From NCBI GenBank assembly GCA_947579605.1, contig OX388307.1, positions 25,335,237-25,399,236 of the forward strand: DNA of 64,000 bases. Direction: 5' to 3'. The stretch comes from Athripsodes cinereus (lineage: Eukaryota; Arthropoda; Insecta; Trichoptera; Leptoceridae). The stretch's first letter is position 1. Each line of letters opens with the position of its first letter. A model generated the notes under the pieces. The model was not told the DNA's origin, did not search any database, and saw only the letters and a program-made list of their open reading frames with translations. Both the position numbers and the translations under genes were made by a program. Positions 33,833-47,500 of the stretch are shown piece by piece.

Positions 33833-36800
33833 GCGAACAACAGTTTTGCATTTATTACTTTGTATTACGTATATTGTCATTATAAGATGTTTATGGTTTG
33901 AGCCAGCTATCAAAGTATTTAATGTACCCTCAGATTTGAAGGTGTGTTTATTTTATAACAGTGTGTAAAAATATATAAGCACAATTGAGTTTTTGCTGTC
34001 CTTAATCTGATCGCAATACTTTTAATATTAACACGTAATTTCTTTCTTTTGCTGTTACACTTTCGATGAAGAATTATTATTTTTAAAAACGTGGTTATTA
34101 TAGAAACTTTTTCAATATTGTCAATAGATTTTCTTTTGAAATGGTTAATATTTTGAATTTAATTTTTAGCTGTATGTAGGTATGCTTTAATAATAGTGAA
34201 CTATTCTACTATAATCAATTTATAACTTTAATCAGACAATTAAAAAATGCAAATTCTTTCAAAGCCTTAACTTCAGTAGTGGAGTTTGAATTAAATTATA
34301 GTGGATGTGAAGTTATATTAGATCGAATGCCTTGGGTTCAACAAATAAAAAATACGCAAAATGAGATCATATCAATGTATGTCTTTAAATTCCAGCTATT
34401 TCTAGTCCTGTATTAGTAAAGCATTGTTTAATATAATGTTACCAATTTGATTTTTATGTTTTGGTTTATATTAATGTGAATTCACCATTTTTTTTGGTTT
34501 TTAATTCATTGATATTGTCAACTATAATGATTATGTAATAAAAGGCATATTGCCGTATATTCATGAATAAATAAAAAAATAAATTCAAAAACAAAAGCTA
34601 AAAGTTGTACGAGTTGCTTATTTCCATGTTGAAAATATTATACTGGTACATAACATTTTTTTGAATGATATGGAGTAATGTGCGAGTGTTGAAAATTGTT
34701 TTGTGTTATTGTAACAATGCAGGTTGAGTCACTTGGTGTTTGATTCACGTGTGAAAACTAAATGTGATATGAATTATTATTAATTTTTTGGAAGATTTTA
34801 TTTTAAAATTATAAATGGTCGACTTTGGAAGTTGGATTGTAAATTCTTCTAATATTATTACAATAAAAAATAAATTATAAATCTATTAATATTAGATATA
34901 TGTAATTAGAAAAGGTATCTATCACATTGTTATGTGTGTATTTACTTACATCTATACAATATAAAAATATTATATTAACTTAATATTATATACAAAAGAA
35001 TATAATTAATTTTTACAAGTAGATTAAATCCTAATGAAAAGGAGTGGATTTTGTAGAAAATGTATCGAATGATTTATTTACTGGACTGGGTCATTGCAAT
35101 TTTAATTGTGGCGAAAGGCTTGTGAAAATGTGTAATGCAAAATGTGTAATCCATTGATTAAGATTACATTATTATTATGTTGAAGTTACGATCAATGCTA
35201 ATAGTGTAAGTAGCCCTTTAGTTAAAGGGGCTTATAAAAAGTATATATACAACTGCTACATGTCGCTGGGTTAGGATGTAAGATATTAAATTGTAACCAA
35301 ATAAGTGTCTATATTAATTTTGTACATAGTTTATTGATAATATTATTATATAATGTCCTATATGATGTTATATAACTTACGTGTTTGTATTTTTTACACA
35401 AATCATGTATCAGAGTTACTAGAGTATAACAAAGTTTAATAAATATATAGATTTATAAAATATTTCTCGAAATAACATTATGATTTTATATAGGAGAATG
35501 AGTGCCAATATTATAAGAAGCAGTGTTTGTTAGTTCCTGTATTAGAAGTGACATAAACTTAAAAAAAAAGTATCTATTTACAATTCATAAATAATGGAGG
35601 CAATTATTGTTAATTGCTCAAAATTAATCATCATATTTTTATTTAGCACTGTACCCCTAGTATAGTTTTTTACATTATTAAAAAATAAATGAATGTGGCA
35701 TCACATTTGTATGAAATGCTAAGCATTTTGTTATGTGACATTGTTATTTCTACCTTTTTTGTTTATGTAAACAAGCAAAAGACTTATTGCTGTGTATATT
35801 TTTAAAATAAAATATAATGCAAAAAATCATATTCCTTATAAATGTGATGTCATATTCAATAAGTAGTTTATAACTTAAATTGCTAAAAACTTATATTAAT
35901 TAGGTTTATTAATTTCTGTTCTATTTCTATTTGCATTGGGCAAAATATTTCCTTTGACTTCTCAGTTGTATTGCTTATCTCAATCTATGACAAACTACAA
36001 TCAGTAACCATGCATTTCTGTAAAAAGGTCTAATACTATTGGTAAAGAATATATTGAGAATTGATACAATAGCTATATACATTTTTAAATAAAGGATCAG
36101 TTATTAACTGAAGTTTGTGTCAACTGAGATACACAGTATGTAACTACTCAAAACGTGGAAATTATATTTAGGTATTTATTTATATACATTCTTTTATCTA
36201 TACACAATTATTATTTTTCTCATACTTGTCTTCTTTAATATTAATGTGCATTATAATGGATATTATTTTATTGTTTATATTATATATGTCTATTAATTAA
36301 TTTTAGTTTAATTATTATTTTTATTAATATGTATTACACTTATGTTAATGGCTGTAAAAATTAATTAGAAATATGAATATTATAATTTCTGTATATGATT
36401 AAACAAAGATTATTTTTAAATAGTTTTGTTTTATTTAGAAATACCTGGATCAGAGTAGAGATCATGTGATTAGGTTAGTGTAGAAAATGATTTTAATTAA
36501 AATATATGGGATTTATAAAGCGCCTCTGCAGAACATATTTATAAGCATTATTTTTAAGTCAAACTCGCTGACCTAATTTACTCTTAAATCTACTTTGTCA
36601 TAAGAAACAAATTTGTATTTTCAAATGTACAGAACAACTACTCAACTAAGAAGTAAAATTTACAATAGACATTCATTAGTTAGTAAATGTTTTTTTAAAC
36701 AATGCTTTCAAGAAAGATGTTGATTTATTTTTGAGCTATTAACTCATTCCAGTATTTTATAATATGACATACTTTGTTAATTAAAAACCTTAAGACTAAA

Positions 36801-37324
36801 CTTCACATAAAATTAAAACGGTACAACATAGAACTACATTTTTTTTTGTTATTTGGATATTTGTTTAATCTCCAACTCTAGGCAACTAAGTTTTGGAAGG
36901 GTATGGTATTTTTGAAACATTCTGACATGTGGAGAGCCACCAAGCATTTTTCACATTCCCGTCGTGATTCACTTTTCTTTTTCGGTAATGAACACTTTTA
37001 AAAAACCTGGACGGGTTTTCTTTGACAGGATTTGGAGAAATTTGTTAGGGAAATGTGCCCATTGTATAGCCTGTAATCGTAAAGGGCGTGCTCCTCCAGA
37101 TGCCCTTCCTCGCCTCTTGTATGGTGGTAGCGTAATATTCTCTAATATGCCTTCGCTATATGCCAACCTTTATACATTAAACATATTTTTATGTGATGCA
37201 TAGGTATTATACAAGCCAGACAAAAAAACAAAAAAATTGTATCCCTTTTTTTTTGCATAAAATGTTTACGCAAAGGCAGAACGGCGTTTCGCCGATTTTG
37301 TGTGTCAATGGGTTAAAATGCTTA
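33833..37324. other. 3' UTR of the PKD-type gene and gene-free DNA
   Basis: No further coding exon is seen. AATAAA words after the stop, such as 34566-34571 and 35440-35445, could end the transcript, but none can be chosen. 36960-37200 has open frames on both strands with GC above background and may be old transposon code; nothing was recognised. Confidence 0.4.
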
Positions 37325-37565
37325 TCTGATTTATCATTTTTCCGAGGACCACCCATTAAAGAATTGGTTTGCTACTTTTTTCTGTTAGTTTTTGAGTGTT
37401 CTGTAAAGGCAGGTGTTCAAAATAATAAAGACATTTTACATCTTAGATTCAGTGGTGAGGTTTGTCATCCATCCTGAATGTTTTAATTTTTTGTTGGCAT
37501 GGAGACAACAGCTTTCATGTGGCTGCTAGTTACCCCACTTACGGAATATGCCGTGATGGGGTGCA
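37325..37565 (+). repeat. SINE-like family S, near full-length copy
   Basis: GAGGACCACCCATTAAAGAA, then TTTTTGAGTGTTC, AAGACATTTTACATCTTAGA, TCCATCCTGAATG and GGAATATGCCGTGATGG. Confidence 0.62.
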
Positions 37566-37914
37566 AGAAGTGGTGATATATTCTGAAGTTTGCTTGTAAT
37601 ACTAAATTTTTTATAGCATTTTACAAAATAAAAAGGCATAAATATTTTGAAGTGTTTAACTATACATATTGCTTATTATGAAGGTGGGGACGTGTTTTTG
37701 AATTACAAAAAGTATTTATATCAAATGAAGTGTAGCTATTCAAATGCTTATTTTTTACCATGGACAAATTATAAAAAAAATATTCTATGTTTAAATCAGT
37801 TCTGTCAACAAATTGTTTGTTTTCTTTCCATTGTCATATTTTTAGGGATTGTTTATATTTTTGATTGGTAATTTTTTTGAATAATATATACTTTTTAATT
37901 AATATTTTTTGGAG

Positions 37915-40900
37915 ATGGAATTAAAAAATGTACCAGATAAAATTAAGGTAAGGAAAAACTATATTCATTGCAAAACATGTGCTCAAATACTCTGTGCTTT
38001 TCAAATTTAGGGTTGATATTTTTGTGGGTCCACTATTCTAAATATTAATTATTTTTATCCTCCTTTGCACAAAGCATAAACGAGCTTCGTGCCTTTAGAG
38101 TTAATTTGTACCAATAATAGCATTTTCTCGGCAACATTTAAGTGTTACTTTTGTGACAAATTACTTCAAGGATACTACGCAATTCATTAATTCTAGGACA
38201 TTCAAGTCTTATTTAATACTATATTGGAAATGGAATATAACAACTTAGGCTTATCAAAACTTAGGCTTTACAACATATTGTTATGCAGACGATCGCATTT
38301 TCTTTAAATCATGCACCCCGGAATCCAAATCTGCTCTTGAGCAAGAAGTCGTCTCGTGCATAACGGACATTTCATCCTGGATGTCTAACAATATGCTTAA
38401 AATCAACCCCACCAAAACTGAATTTCTCTGGATAGCGTCTCCACGAAGACAACATCTCATAAACGCTGATCCTATTCGTGTACAAAACGTGGACATAGTC
38501 CCATCTAACCACGTTAAGTTCCTCGGAGCGCATCTTGATAACGCCCTTACGATGGAGAAACACATATCATCTACTGTTAGTAGTGGTTTTTATACTTTAA
38601 GGCAGCTCAAGAATATAAGGAAAAATATATCAACCGACGGAGCTAAAACCATAATTAACTCATTCGTCGTATCACGATTGGATTACTGCAATGGCATCCT
38701 CGCAAATCTTCCACAATATCAACTCCAGAGAATTCAGTCCGTTTTTAATGCGGCTGCACGTTTCATTTATCAACTGAATCGCTCTTCACACATATCCGCC
38801 ACCCTTCAATCTCTTCACTGGCTCAGATGTCCGGAGAGAGTTGAATTTAAAGTGTGTTTGACAGTATTTAAGGCACTTCATGCTATGGCCCCAGAATATA
38901 TCATGGAACTCTGTGGTAGACAGGCGTTAAGTCATAGACAGACAACACTTAGGTCTTGTCAAGATATAACAACTAAATTGGAGGTGACCAGTACTGTATC
39001 GAAACCAGTGTACGTGGAGCGTGCTTTTGCAATATCTGCACCTGTAGTCTGGAACAGGCTTCCACAAACGATCAGAGAAACGCAGGACATATCTCGTTTC
39101 AAGAACCAACTGAAAACTTATCTATTCAAGAAATCTCACGGAATAATTCAAGCACAACCTTAGTTAGCAAAGAGCGCCCTTGAGGTGGATTTTTTTCACA
39201 AAACGGCGCTTTACAAATCATCCAAATAATAATAATAATAATAATAATAACATTGCTGTATTTGGTCTGGTGTTCTTTGAAAATGCTCTTGAGGATGTCT
39301 GGAACTTTGTGCAGATTCTACATATAATTTTTTATTGAAAATTTTACTAAATTTATGATCATCACCTTTCCAGCAATCCCCACGACCCAGACCAGATAAA
39401 TCTTTAGAAGAAACACACAGCAGAAAATCTAAGTGCTCCACTTCTGAGGACTGTTCAAAGAGTGTGACAGGTTCAGAGTATTTCATACATTATGACTGCA
39501 CTAGTGGTACACCGACAACTAAGAGTAGCGTTTCCCGCAATGAGCCGTTTGATTGGCCCGAGTTGAAAGCCGTGTTGGATAGCACAAAACTCTTAGATGA
39601 GAAGCATAGAGTAAGATAATACACTTATTTTACTCTTCTCTGTAAATTGGTTATATTATTAAATCATCTTATAATATTGAATACCAATAATTATTTATAA
39701 CATAGAGATTGAGTTTATAACTGTTGCAATATCTTGAAATTAGCCTGGTTATTTTCTTTATAATAATGAATACAACCACATATAGACAATAAATTTCAGA
39801 TAAATATAACTGTAAACTGAGCGAGGAATAACAATTGCTTGCAATTTTAGCATCGAATATTTGCGTAAAAACTCAGATCAACTACAATATTCAAATGAAA
39901 TCTGAAATGAGAAAATATGAAATTACATAGTTTTGATGCTGATATCTTTTTAAATTGACATCCCCATAATAATATCATTAAAAGTACTTCACACTTTGAC
40001 AGTCAATAATAAACAATTACTCCTACAATCAACAACAATCCAAAATGAAAATACATTAAAATTGCTTTTAATCTTTCAGATAGCCTTTAGAAGTAGATTC
40101 CCAGAGAAGACGTCGGTAAAGTCTCATAGCAATCTTCATTCAGAGCATGGTTGTGTTTCTGATGATGAGATGAAGAAAACAGCTTCCACCCAGGTTAGTA
40201 AAATATGTATTTTTATTATACATGAAAGATACATTTTGTTACTGGTCAGTGAAGAAGAGATCTTGAATTCCCTTACTCAATGTTTTGTGTTGTATGTCTA
40301 CGTTTTTTTATAACAGTGTAATCCAGTGGTTCTGAACCGGGGGTCGTCCCCGCACCCCTGGGGGTGCGGGAATGTATTTTTGGGGGTGTGGGAGAAGCCC
40401 TACCTAACCATAAAAATGATTAAATATCATTTATTAATAAAATAATATTGTTTTGTATTTATGTAAAATGTACAATGTTTTTTAATAAACAATAACTATC
40501 ACAAAAAATGTATTTTTCTAGACTAAAAAATTAAAAAATATTTTTCAATGGGGTGCGGAGATATATTTTCAGATTCAAAGGGGTGCGGAGATATATTTTC
40601 AGATTCAAAGGGGTGTGACTCGCTAGAAAGGTTAAGAAACACTGGTGTAATCTAACAAATATTATATGATCCAGCTAAACCTGTATGAACTAATTCAAAT
40701 TCGGGTTAACTTAATAAAATCTAATTACATGTTGTTAAACAATAAAATTGTGCTGGAATTGGATAAAGGTTGTGCTTCTGAAAAATAAAACAAAGTTGTT
40801 ATATATTAAGAGAAAAATTTGGATATTTATACACATTTAAAATATTTCAGAGGAGCGAGGCAGAGTCTTACGTCCACAATGAATTATTTGAGAGGAAAAT

Positions 40901-43900
40901 GCATGAGATGAGAGAATTGTATGATCTGAGAATAAAACAACTGCATGACAAGCTAGATAGAGCCAATCAAAGCAATCAGATGTTGAAGGCTCAGATGTCT
41001 AAGATGAGCAAGGAATACACTGCATCCATGTTTGAAGTGCAGAGGGACAATACTTCCCTAAGGCGAGTTATTAAGGTAATGTTATAAACTCACAAACATA
41101 TCAAATGAGTCAATTGACATAGTCAGTTTCATAATGATAAAGTCATGATTCCTTTCTTTGCTCAGTCTGCTTTCACATTATAAGCATATTGTTAATTGTG
41201 AAGGAATTTGGGAGTATATTGGTTTACTTCAAATACTACTATACATAGCTTGAAATTAAAGCCTTGAAAATATTTTCTGTGAATGCTTTTTAGAATGTTA
41301 CGCATGAATGTTTCAAGAGTGTCTAGTTTTCCTTCTATCATATATTTCTTTCCAGGGACTATCTAAGAAAACATCGTTGCCTGATTCTGAAAATGCTAAA
41401 AAAATTGAACAGTTGGAAAATTACCTAGTCATGCTGCAACGTAAAAGTCAAGCGGAAAATGCTAAATTAAAAGTGAGACCCACTATTATTTAGATTTCAA
41501 TGATTGATAATTATATCTCATTACTTTAAACTAGAGATGCAACGAATATTAGGCAACTATTTGGTATTCTGTCTATTCGGCAACATTTTTACTATTCGGC
41601 CGAATACCAATATCTAGTCTATTATTCGGTATTCTGCCAAATAGTTTAAATGTAAAACTGGAAGGAACTAATAGCTTACGTAGATTTTTGCTATTTAATT
41701 GTCAGCTGCAGATTCATAATTTTATTTATCCTCAAATATCTAATTAATTATTTTAATTTGATATGGAGTGAAACAACATAATATTATTATTAATGTTGGA
41801 ACACAAAAATTTGGAAAAAATGTACCGCGCTGCAGTCTAGTATGTCTAATGTACACGAAGATGCGCGGTCGGGAGTACCGCATGCTCTCACCATTGTTTT
41901 GCCTAATATTCGTCGAATATTCGGTTATTCGGCACATGATCTTGCATAATATTTGGTATTCCGTCATCTATTCGTTGCATCTCTATTTTAAACATTTGTT
42001 TTAGGAGTTACAAACCCTTCAGAGTCAGCATGATAGTGAAATAAGGAATATTCAGTCCGATCATTCAGAAAAAATGATGTCTCTAATGAAGGACTATCAG
42101 TGCAAGTTAGAGGAGATGGAGAAATCGTACATGACACAAATGAGGTACAAACAATTTTTAATCATAAATAAAATTTTATTGGCTTCAAAATATGCAGTAT
42201 ATATAGAACATTTCTACAGAGAGAACCAAAAGGCGGACTTATCGCATATGCAATTTCTTCCAGCCAACCCGGTAACATAGTTAATTGAAATTTTATTAAA
42301 TGCTGCTTAAGCAAGGAGGCATTTTGTAAAAAGCTAAATTAAAGAACTTGTGATTCACCTTATAGGTTTAAATGTACTGAGCATATGCTGCTTCCCCTAA
42401 AGTTCTGTTAATGGTTTATACACTAAACATTCATCAATATTAGCTACCGCTCTGAATGGAGGAGGTTTGTTTTCACTCTTTGCCCCCAAAAGAAGTGTCA
42501 AAAATTGAAAGAAGTAGAAAAGAAATTACTTAGTACATAGTTTCACAAATATAAATTTACTTTCTAATATAATATGCTGTGTAAAAAGGTAAATCAATAA
42601 GTGCTAAATCACTCCTAATGAAAGATTAGGCTTGTTTCTATATAGTGCCGTCGAAGTGTAAATGAAATATAATTTACTGCCTTGGCAGACATCTTTTCCA
42701 TGATTATTTTCAATGCATTTTGATTGATCCTTATATTTGTGTAAGGTCTATTAAAAAATGTGTATTGTTTTATTGAATGAATTGAATGATGTTGCAGTAA
42801 TTTGGAGGCTGACCACCAGGACATGTTGGCTGAGAGAGACAATGAGATCAAGAGACTCCACGGACACATACAACAGCAATGTTTAAAGTTTGTGGATATT
42901 ATTTTAAAAAGTATATTAAAAGTGAAACATTGAGTTTGATAACTTCTTTGAAATGGCGCAGGCTATGAAATATAACCTCAGAGGCTGGAATCTATTGCAG
43001 ACGTATGTTACAGTGGTATTCAGTGGTACACAGTGTCTCTTGATAGAATATTGTCAACATAAACTCACAATATTAGTGTTTTATAGGAAACAATTCTATC
43101 TGCTCATTAACTTACTGAAACATCTCAGACACTTTGACTCGACATTGTCTTCACAATAAATATATTAGAGAAATAAATAATTAGCTACGAATATCTTATT
43201 TGATTTATTTAAAAAACTTAACCAAACTATTTGTATTCCATGTCTTTAGGATGGAACATGAAATGAGCTCATTAATGGATAAGAAAAATGACAGCGATAG
43301 TATTCTGAAGGATCTAGAATCACAATTGAAATGTGCAGAGAGAAAGAGGGAGATGGCTCTGAGGTTTTTGGAAGGACCATTCATGAAAGACTTTACTGAA
43401 CTTGTGAAAGAAAATCATTCACTTAAGGTACTTTAATGCAGTTGAAATCTTTACATAAGTTCATTTGAGTCAAAATCACGGGAACAATATTTAGAATTTT
43501 TAAATTATAATATGTTTGGATTTGATATTTAGATGGTGCTCTTGAAACACAGTTCGGAAGCTTGGGACTATGTGTTCAATGAAGTGTTGAATTTCTCCAA
43601 AGAGTTGGACAAGTTGAATGGTGATTGTGAGAAGATTGCCCAGAGTATGGAGGTAAGAAATTTATTGCTGACAATATTGCTAAGTACTATTCTATACCTC
43701 TAGTTCTTCTGGAAGTAAGTGCCTCCAGTTTGATGTACTTTGCCCATAACCTTTTTTTAGGTTCTGGCCTACATGTTGTAGTCATTTGATTTTTGGGCGA
43801 CAATGTCTACAAAAAAATCTCTGTATATCTTCTTAGACACTCTGTTTTCATTCATTCTTTTCCATTAATTTTCCATTCCTTTGTTAGTATTTTAATTGTG

Positions 43901-44006
43901 ATCATTTGTTTTTCAGACAAGAATAAACAATTTACGAGACGGGAGACATGAAATGGGTGATTATCAAGAGTCTTATGATTGGAAGGATAAGATGGACAGT
44001 AATTAG
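37915..44006 (+). CDS. Coiled-coil protein of unknown function
   Basis: Ten exons: 37915-37947, 39374-39610, 40080-40193, 40851-41075, 41356-41472, 42005-42144, 42798-42887, 43250-43427, 43533-43652 and 43917-44006. All have GT-AG borders and matching phases, giving 447 residues. Exon 1 codes only MELKNVPDKIK from a good GGAGATGG start, and its assignment rests on phase and the clean GTAAGG donor. Residues 12-130 are Ser/Thr-rich and probably disordered, with FDWPELKAVLD. Residues 130 to about 345 are heptad-rich coiled coil (FERKMHEMRELYDLRIKQLHDKL, ENAKKIEQLENYLVMLQRK, MLAERDNEIKRLHGHIQ). The end has SSEAWDYVFNEVLNFSKEL. No catalytic motif is visible. A structural or centrosomal/ciliary role is a guess only. 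Introns hold a LINE and two hAT-like MITEs. It converges with the P450 gene, 541 bp apart. Confidence 0.75.
38277..39250 (+). mobile_element. L2/CR1-like LINE, family B, 5'-truncated copy 2
   Basis: Sits in intron 1 of the coiled-coil gene. It starts inside the RT palm at YCYADDRIFFKS (the YADD box) and continues through SWMSNNMLKINPTKTEFLW, VKFLGAHLDNALTMEKHI and the whole C-terminal region shared with 3894-4557. The stop is at 39161-39163. The 3' UTR ends AAATCATCCAA followed by eight AAT units. The frame is open for about 295 codons, so the copy is young. It has no endonuclease and is not autonomous. Confidence 0.9.
40324..40644. mobile_element. hAT-like MITE with perfect 8-bp TSD
   Basis: A 321-bp element in intron 3 of the coiled-coil gene. 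Ends are CAGTGGTTCTGAACC and, reverse-complemented, CAGTGTTTCTTAACC. It is flanked by exact GTGTAATC duplications (40316-40323, 40645-40652). Near the right end a 30-bp unit containing GGGGTGCGGAGATATATT is repeated in tandem. The CAGTGGTTCTYAACC end is widespread among hAT elements. Confidence 0.9.
41532..41985. mobile_element. hAT-like MITE, TAGAGATGCAACGAATA ends
   Basis: A 454-bp element in intron 5 of the coiled-coil gene. Both ends begin TAGAGATGCAACGAATA as perfect inverted repeats. The flanks CTTTAAAC and TTTTAAAC form an 8-bp duplication with one change. The interior is rich in ATTCGG, GGTATTC and GAATATTCG words. The central 100 bp (CGCGCTGCAG to GGAGTACCGC) is GC-rich. Confidence 0.88.
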
Positions 44007-44547
44007 CTTCCTCTTCCTTCCTTAACCAAGTTTACTTTATTGTTCTTTCTCATCACAAGTCTATGTCATGTAACCATAATAGTGCTATTCAATTTTATAG
44101 GATGTTATACATATTGTAGGTACAGTAAATTTATTTGTGCAAAATACCCAATGTTTCTTAATCAATGACAACATTAATTATTAACATACCTATCCTAAAT
44201 AATCTAGTGATAATAACTTAAAATATTGAAATCAACATGAGTGTTAGGTATTCTAATGGTCTTGAAGTGATATAGATATTTACAGTAGGTATTTTAATAT
44301 ATATTTTTTAATGCACCTACTTATTATTATTTAAAAAAAAATCTAATCAGAAATAATATGGAATTTTATAAATATTTACCAAACAGGACCAGTGTTAATA
44401 TTATAAAAAGAAACTAAGCATTCAATTAGGGAATCAAGTTTCTAGAATACTTAATACTTTTAGATTAAAACATTGACAAGATTGGCTTTACAATGTGAAT
44501 AACCCAACTAACATTTGAATAACTCCATGAAAAATAATGAGATTTAT
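44007..44547. other. Convergent 3' UTR region
   Basis: The 541 bp between the stops of the coiled-coil gene (plus) and the P450 gene (minus). No coding signal or repeat is seen. Transcripts from both sides must end here or overlap. Confidence 0.55.
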
Positions 44548-47500
44548 TCACTTGGCAGGTTTGATTAATACATGTATTCCACCCTTTGTCAATGTTGTGA
44601 ATGATTTTGGCTCTATCTCTGGATTTCTGGGCATACCCGGTGCCAGTTCTACCAGGAAATTATCCAAGAAATGTATAAGACCCATTTTAACTTGTAGTTC
44701 ACCGAATCGTGCTGCTATACAAATTCTTTTTCCTTCTCCAAATGGAATATATGCCATTTTTGGAACGTTTTTTATATTTTCATCATTGAATCGTTCTGGA
44801 TCAAATTCTTTTGGATTTGGAAAGTATTTGGGATCATGATGCAAGCCCTGTAATATAAATACAAAATTGAGTGCTGTACCCTGAATATATTCCTTATATC
44901 TTATTATACTCAATACTGTAATGAACACTGGCTTACTTGTATTGGTATGTAGATTTGTGTTCCTCTATCTATAGTGACGTTAGTCCCAGGTAGGGTGTAA
45001 GTTTTATTACACATCCTATCCAAAAACGGCAGAGGTGGATATTTTCGAAGAGATTCTGGAAATATTATAAAAAATATTGACAAAATTATACATACACAAA
45101 TATTGTATTTGAAGTAATTTAATTCTGAGTAGTAAAAATTACCTTTGACAACTTTTGAAAGAAGTGTCATATCTTGAACCGCTTCGTAAGTCAATCCTTT
45201 ATGTTTTTCCAATGCGTTACGGATGTCTCGACGAACTTTAGCCTGCAAAATATTTGTTATGGTTATGACAAAACATATTTCAAATGACTTCAATTGAGGT
45301 GTAATAATATTTACTAATTTTTTATTGTTTTACCGGATTTGGGCACAATGTGCAGATGACAAAACCAATCAGACATCTCAATTGGAGAACCTTGTTTAGA
45401 AAATGTAACATCGCAAAATCCAATCGGAAAAGTGAGAAAGGCATCCCTATGCTTATGAATTGGCTTTAGGCTGGCTCAATGATTGCTTCTTTGGTTATGG
45501 CATCAACTATTTTTCTATTGGTGAATGTGTGATATCGTTACAATGAGAATGGTGGAACTTTGTCCATGGACACCAAAAGTGATCTCTTAAGCCAGCCTAG
45601 ATCCAATTTGTAAGAGTTGGGACACCTTTCTCACTTATGATTGGATTTTGCACAATGTTACATTGAGGTGTAATATTTGGTCTTTATAGACACTACTAAA
45701 ATATTTTTTCAATATTATGTTATTATTTTGCCATCCTACCTGCAATTCTTGGTTCTTTGCCAATTCAAAAGAAATTATGCTAAGAGTCGTTGAGGAAGTC
45801 TCGAAACCTGCTATTAGAAAGAGATATGTTTGAGCAACAAAATCGTCTCCGTCTAATTCTGGAATAGAACATACAAGATTATAAATTTAGATATTTTCAT
45901 ACCGTAATGTATTTTAAGCCTTATCAAAACATTTTTAAATTCGGTCATATTAAAGCATAATGCTTTATACCAAATTTTAATCACAGAATTTAGGTATGCG
46001 TGTTTCACATTTTCTTATCAATAAATAATAGTATTGTGTTTTGTGAGTAATGATAACATTTTTATTTATATTAAAATCTTACTTAGTTTGTCTTGCAGAT
46101 CATGGTCGAGGTTATCATTTTTTCTAATTTCCATTACAAGATCCAAGAAATCATTTCTATTCAATCCTGTCTTTTCTCTGTGAGCCACAGTATCCCAAAC
46201 TATTTGTCTCATTAGATCGTATGTTTTAGTAGCGGCTATTTGTATTTTGAAAGTCTTGGCGAAATGAGGTGCAAAAAATAAGAATATTTTGGACAATGCA
46301 TAAGAAGGATCGATACAAAAACTCTGAAAAAGAAACAAACATTAATTTGTTGACTATTTAACTTTAAAGAAACATTACACAATATTAAACATCTCACTTG
46401 AAGATTGATCATGCTTTGTAAATCATGTATGAACATAATTTGATAATAAAGTATTTATTAATAATAATACAAAAAAAAAACTACGAGTGTTCACATTGGT
46501 ATATCCTACAAGTAAGGTAGTCAGCAGTGTGCAATAAATAGATGTTTCCTCTCCGAGTCATTATCCAGATTGGGTTGCATACGTCATCACTGATTTGAAG
46601 ATGTTCAGTGTATTTTATGTGGCAGATTGTGAATATATTATTTTCATCAGCATAATTACCAACTTCTTTAATGTTATTAAATAGTTATTATTTACAAACA
46701 TACATCTTTATTGATGTCCACAAAGGCTGAATAGTTTCCACTCATGGCACCTGGATCGAGACCAAAACCACAAACTGCAACCACTGTTGTTGTCAATTTG
46801 GCCATCTCATTCTTTAGTTCAACTGGTTTACCTGTAAAGAATCAGATTTTGAAAATTACTGTAAAATAAAAACTTTCTCATAACATATAAAAGTTTTTAA
46901 ATATGAAAAGTTAAGAGTATACTATTATTTTTATGTTCCATTAAGTGAACATATGGGTCCTCCATTCAAGATGTCTGAATAATATGAAAAATGTTCTAGA
47001 TTCTAAAGTTTTGAAATTCATTTTAGTCACATATTGTAGGACAATAAAATTAATATTACCAATAGGAATTTTATTTTAAAATTTTTGATAGGTAACATTT
47101 CAAGTTGTAGAATAAATTAGAGAAAAGGTTTATAATGAGAAAAACCAAACGTGAATAATTTGAGGTAAATCTTCACCTTCGTCAGCAAATTTCCTTATAA
47201 CGTTTATAAACTTGGCACAACACTCATCCACTAAGTAAACCATTTTCTTTATTTTGGATGTTGTAAATGCTGGATTCAACTTTACTCTGAAGTGGTCCCA
47301 TTTGGGAGAGTTCATACCAAAGAGACTGTAATTGTACAAAATGAAATTATAAGGTTGTATAGGTATGTACCTAAATAAATAATAATGCTATCAGGCTATC
47401 AACAACTTATTCCATAAATCATTTGCGGATTCTAGAAAGGAAATTTGGGAAGAATGCAGTGGATAGTGCACACTATAAGAACCTTCGAATGAGAGTGATT

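Noticed and set aside
33824..33835. Splicing of the PKD-type gene into the coiled-coil gene via the GTAAGC at its stop
   Set aside because: That donor would be phase 2, whereas the exon at 39374 must be entered in phase 0; exon 37915-37947 fits instead.
47130..47176. Continuation of P450 exon 3 to a donor CAC|GTTTGG
   Set aside because: The next exon would be out of frame; the GAAG|GTGAAG donor at 47177 restores the frame and the expected sequence pattern.
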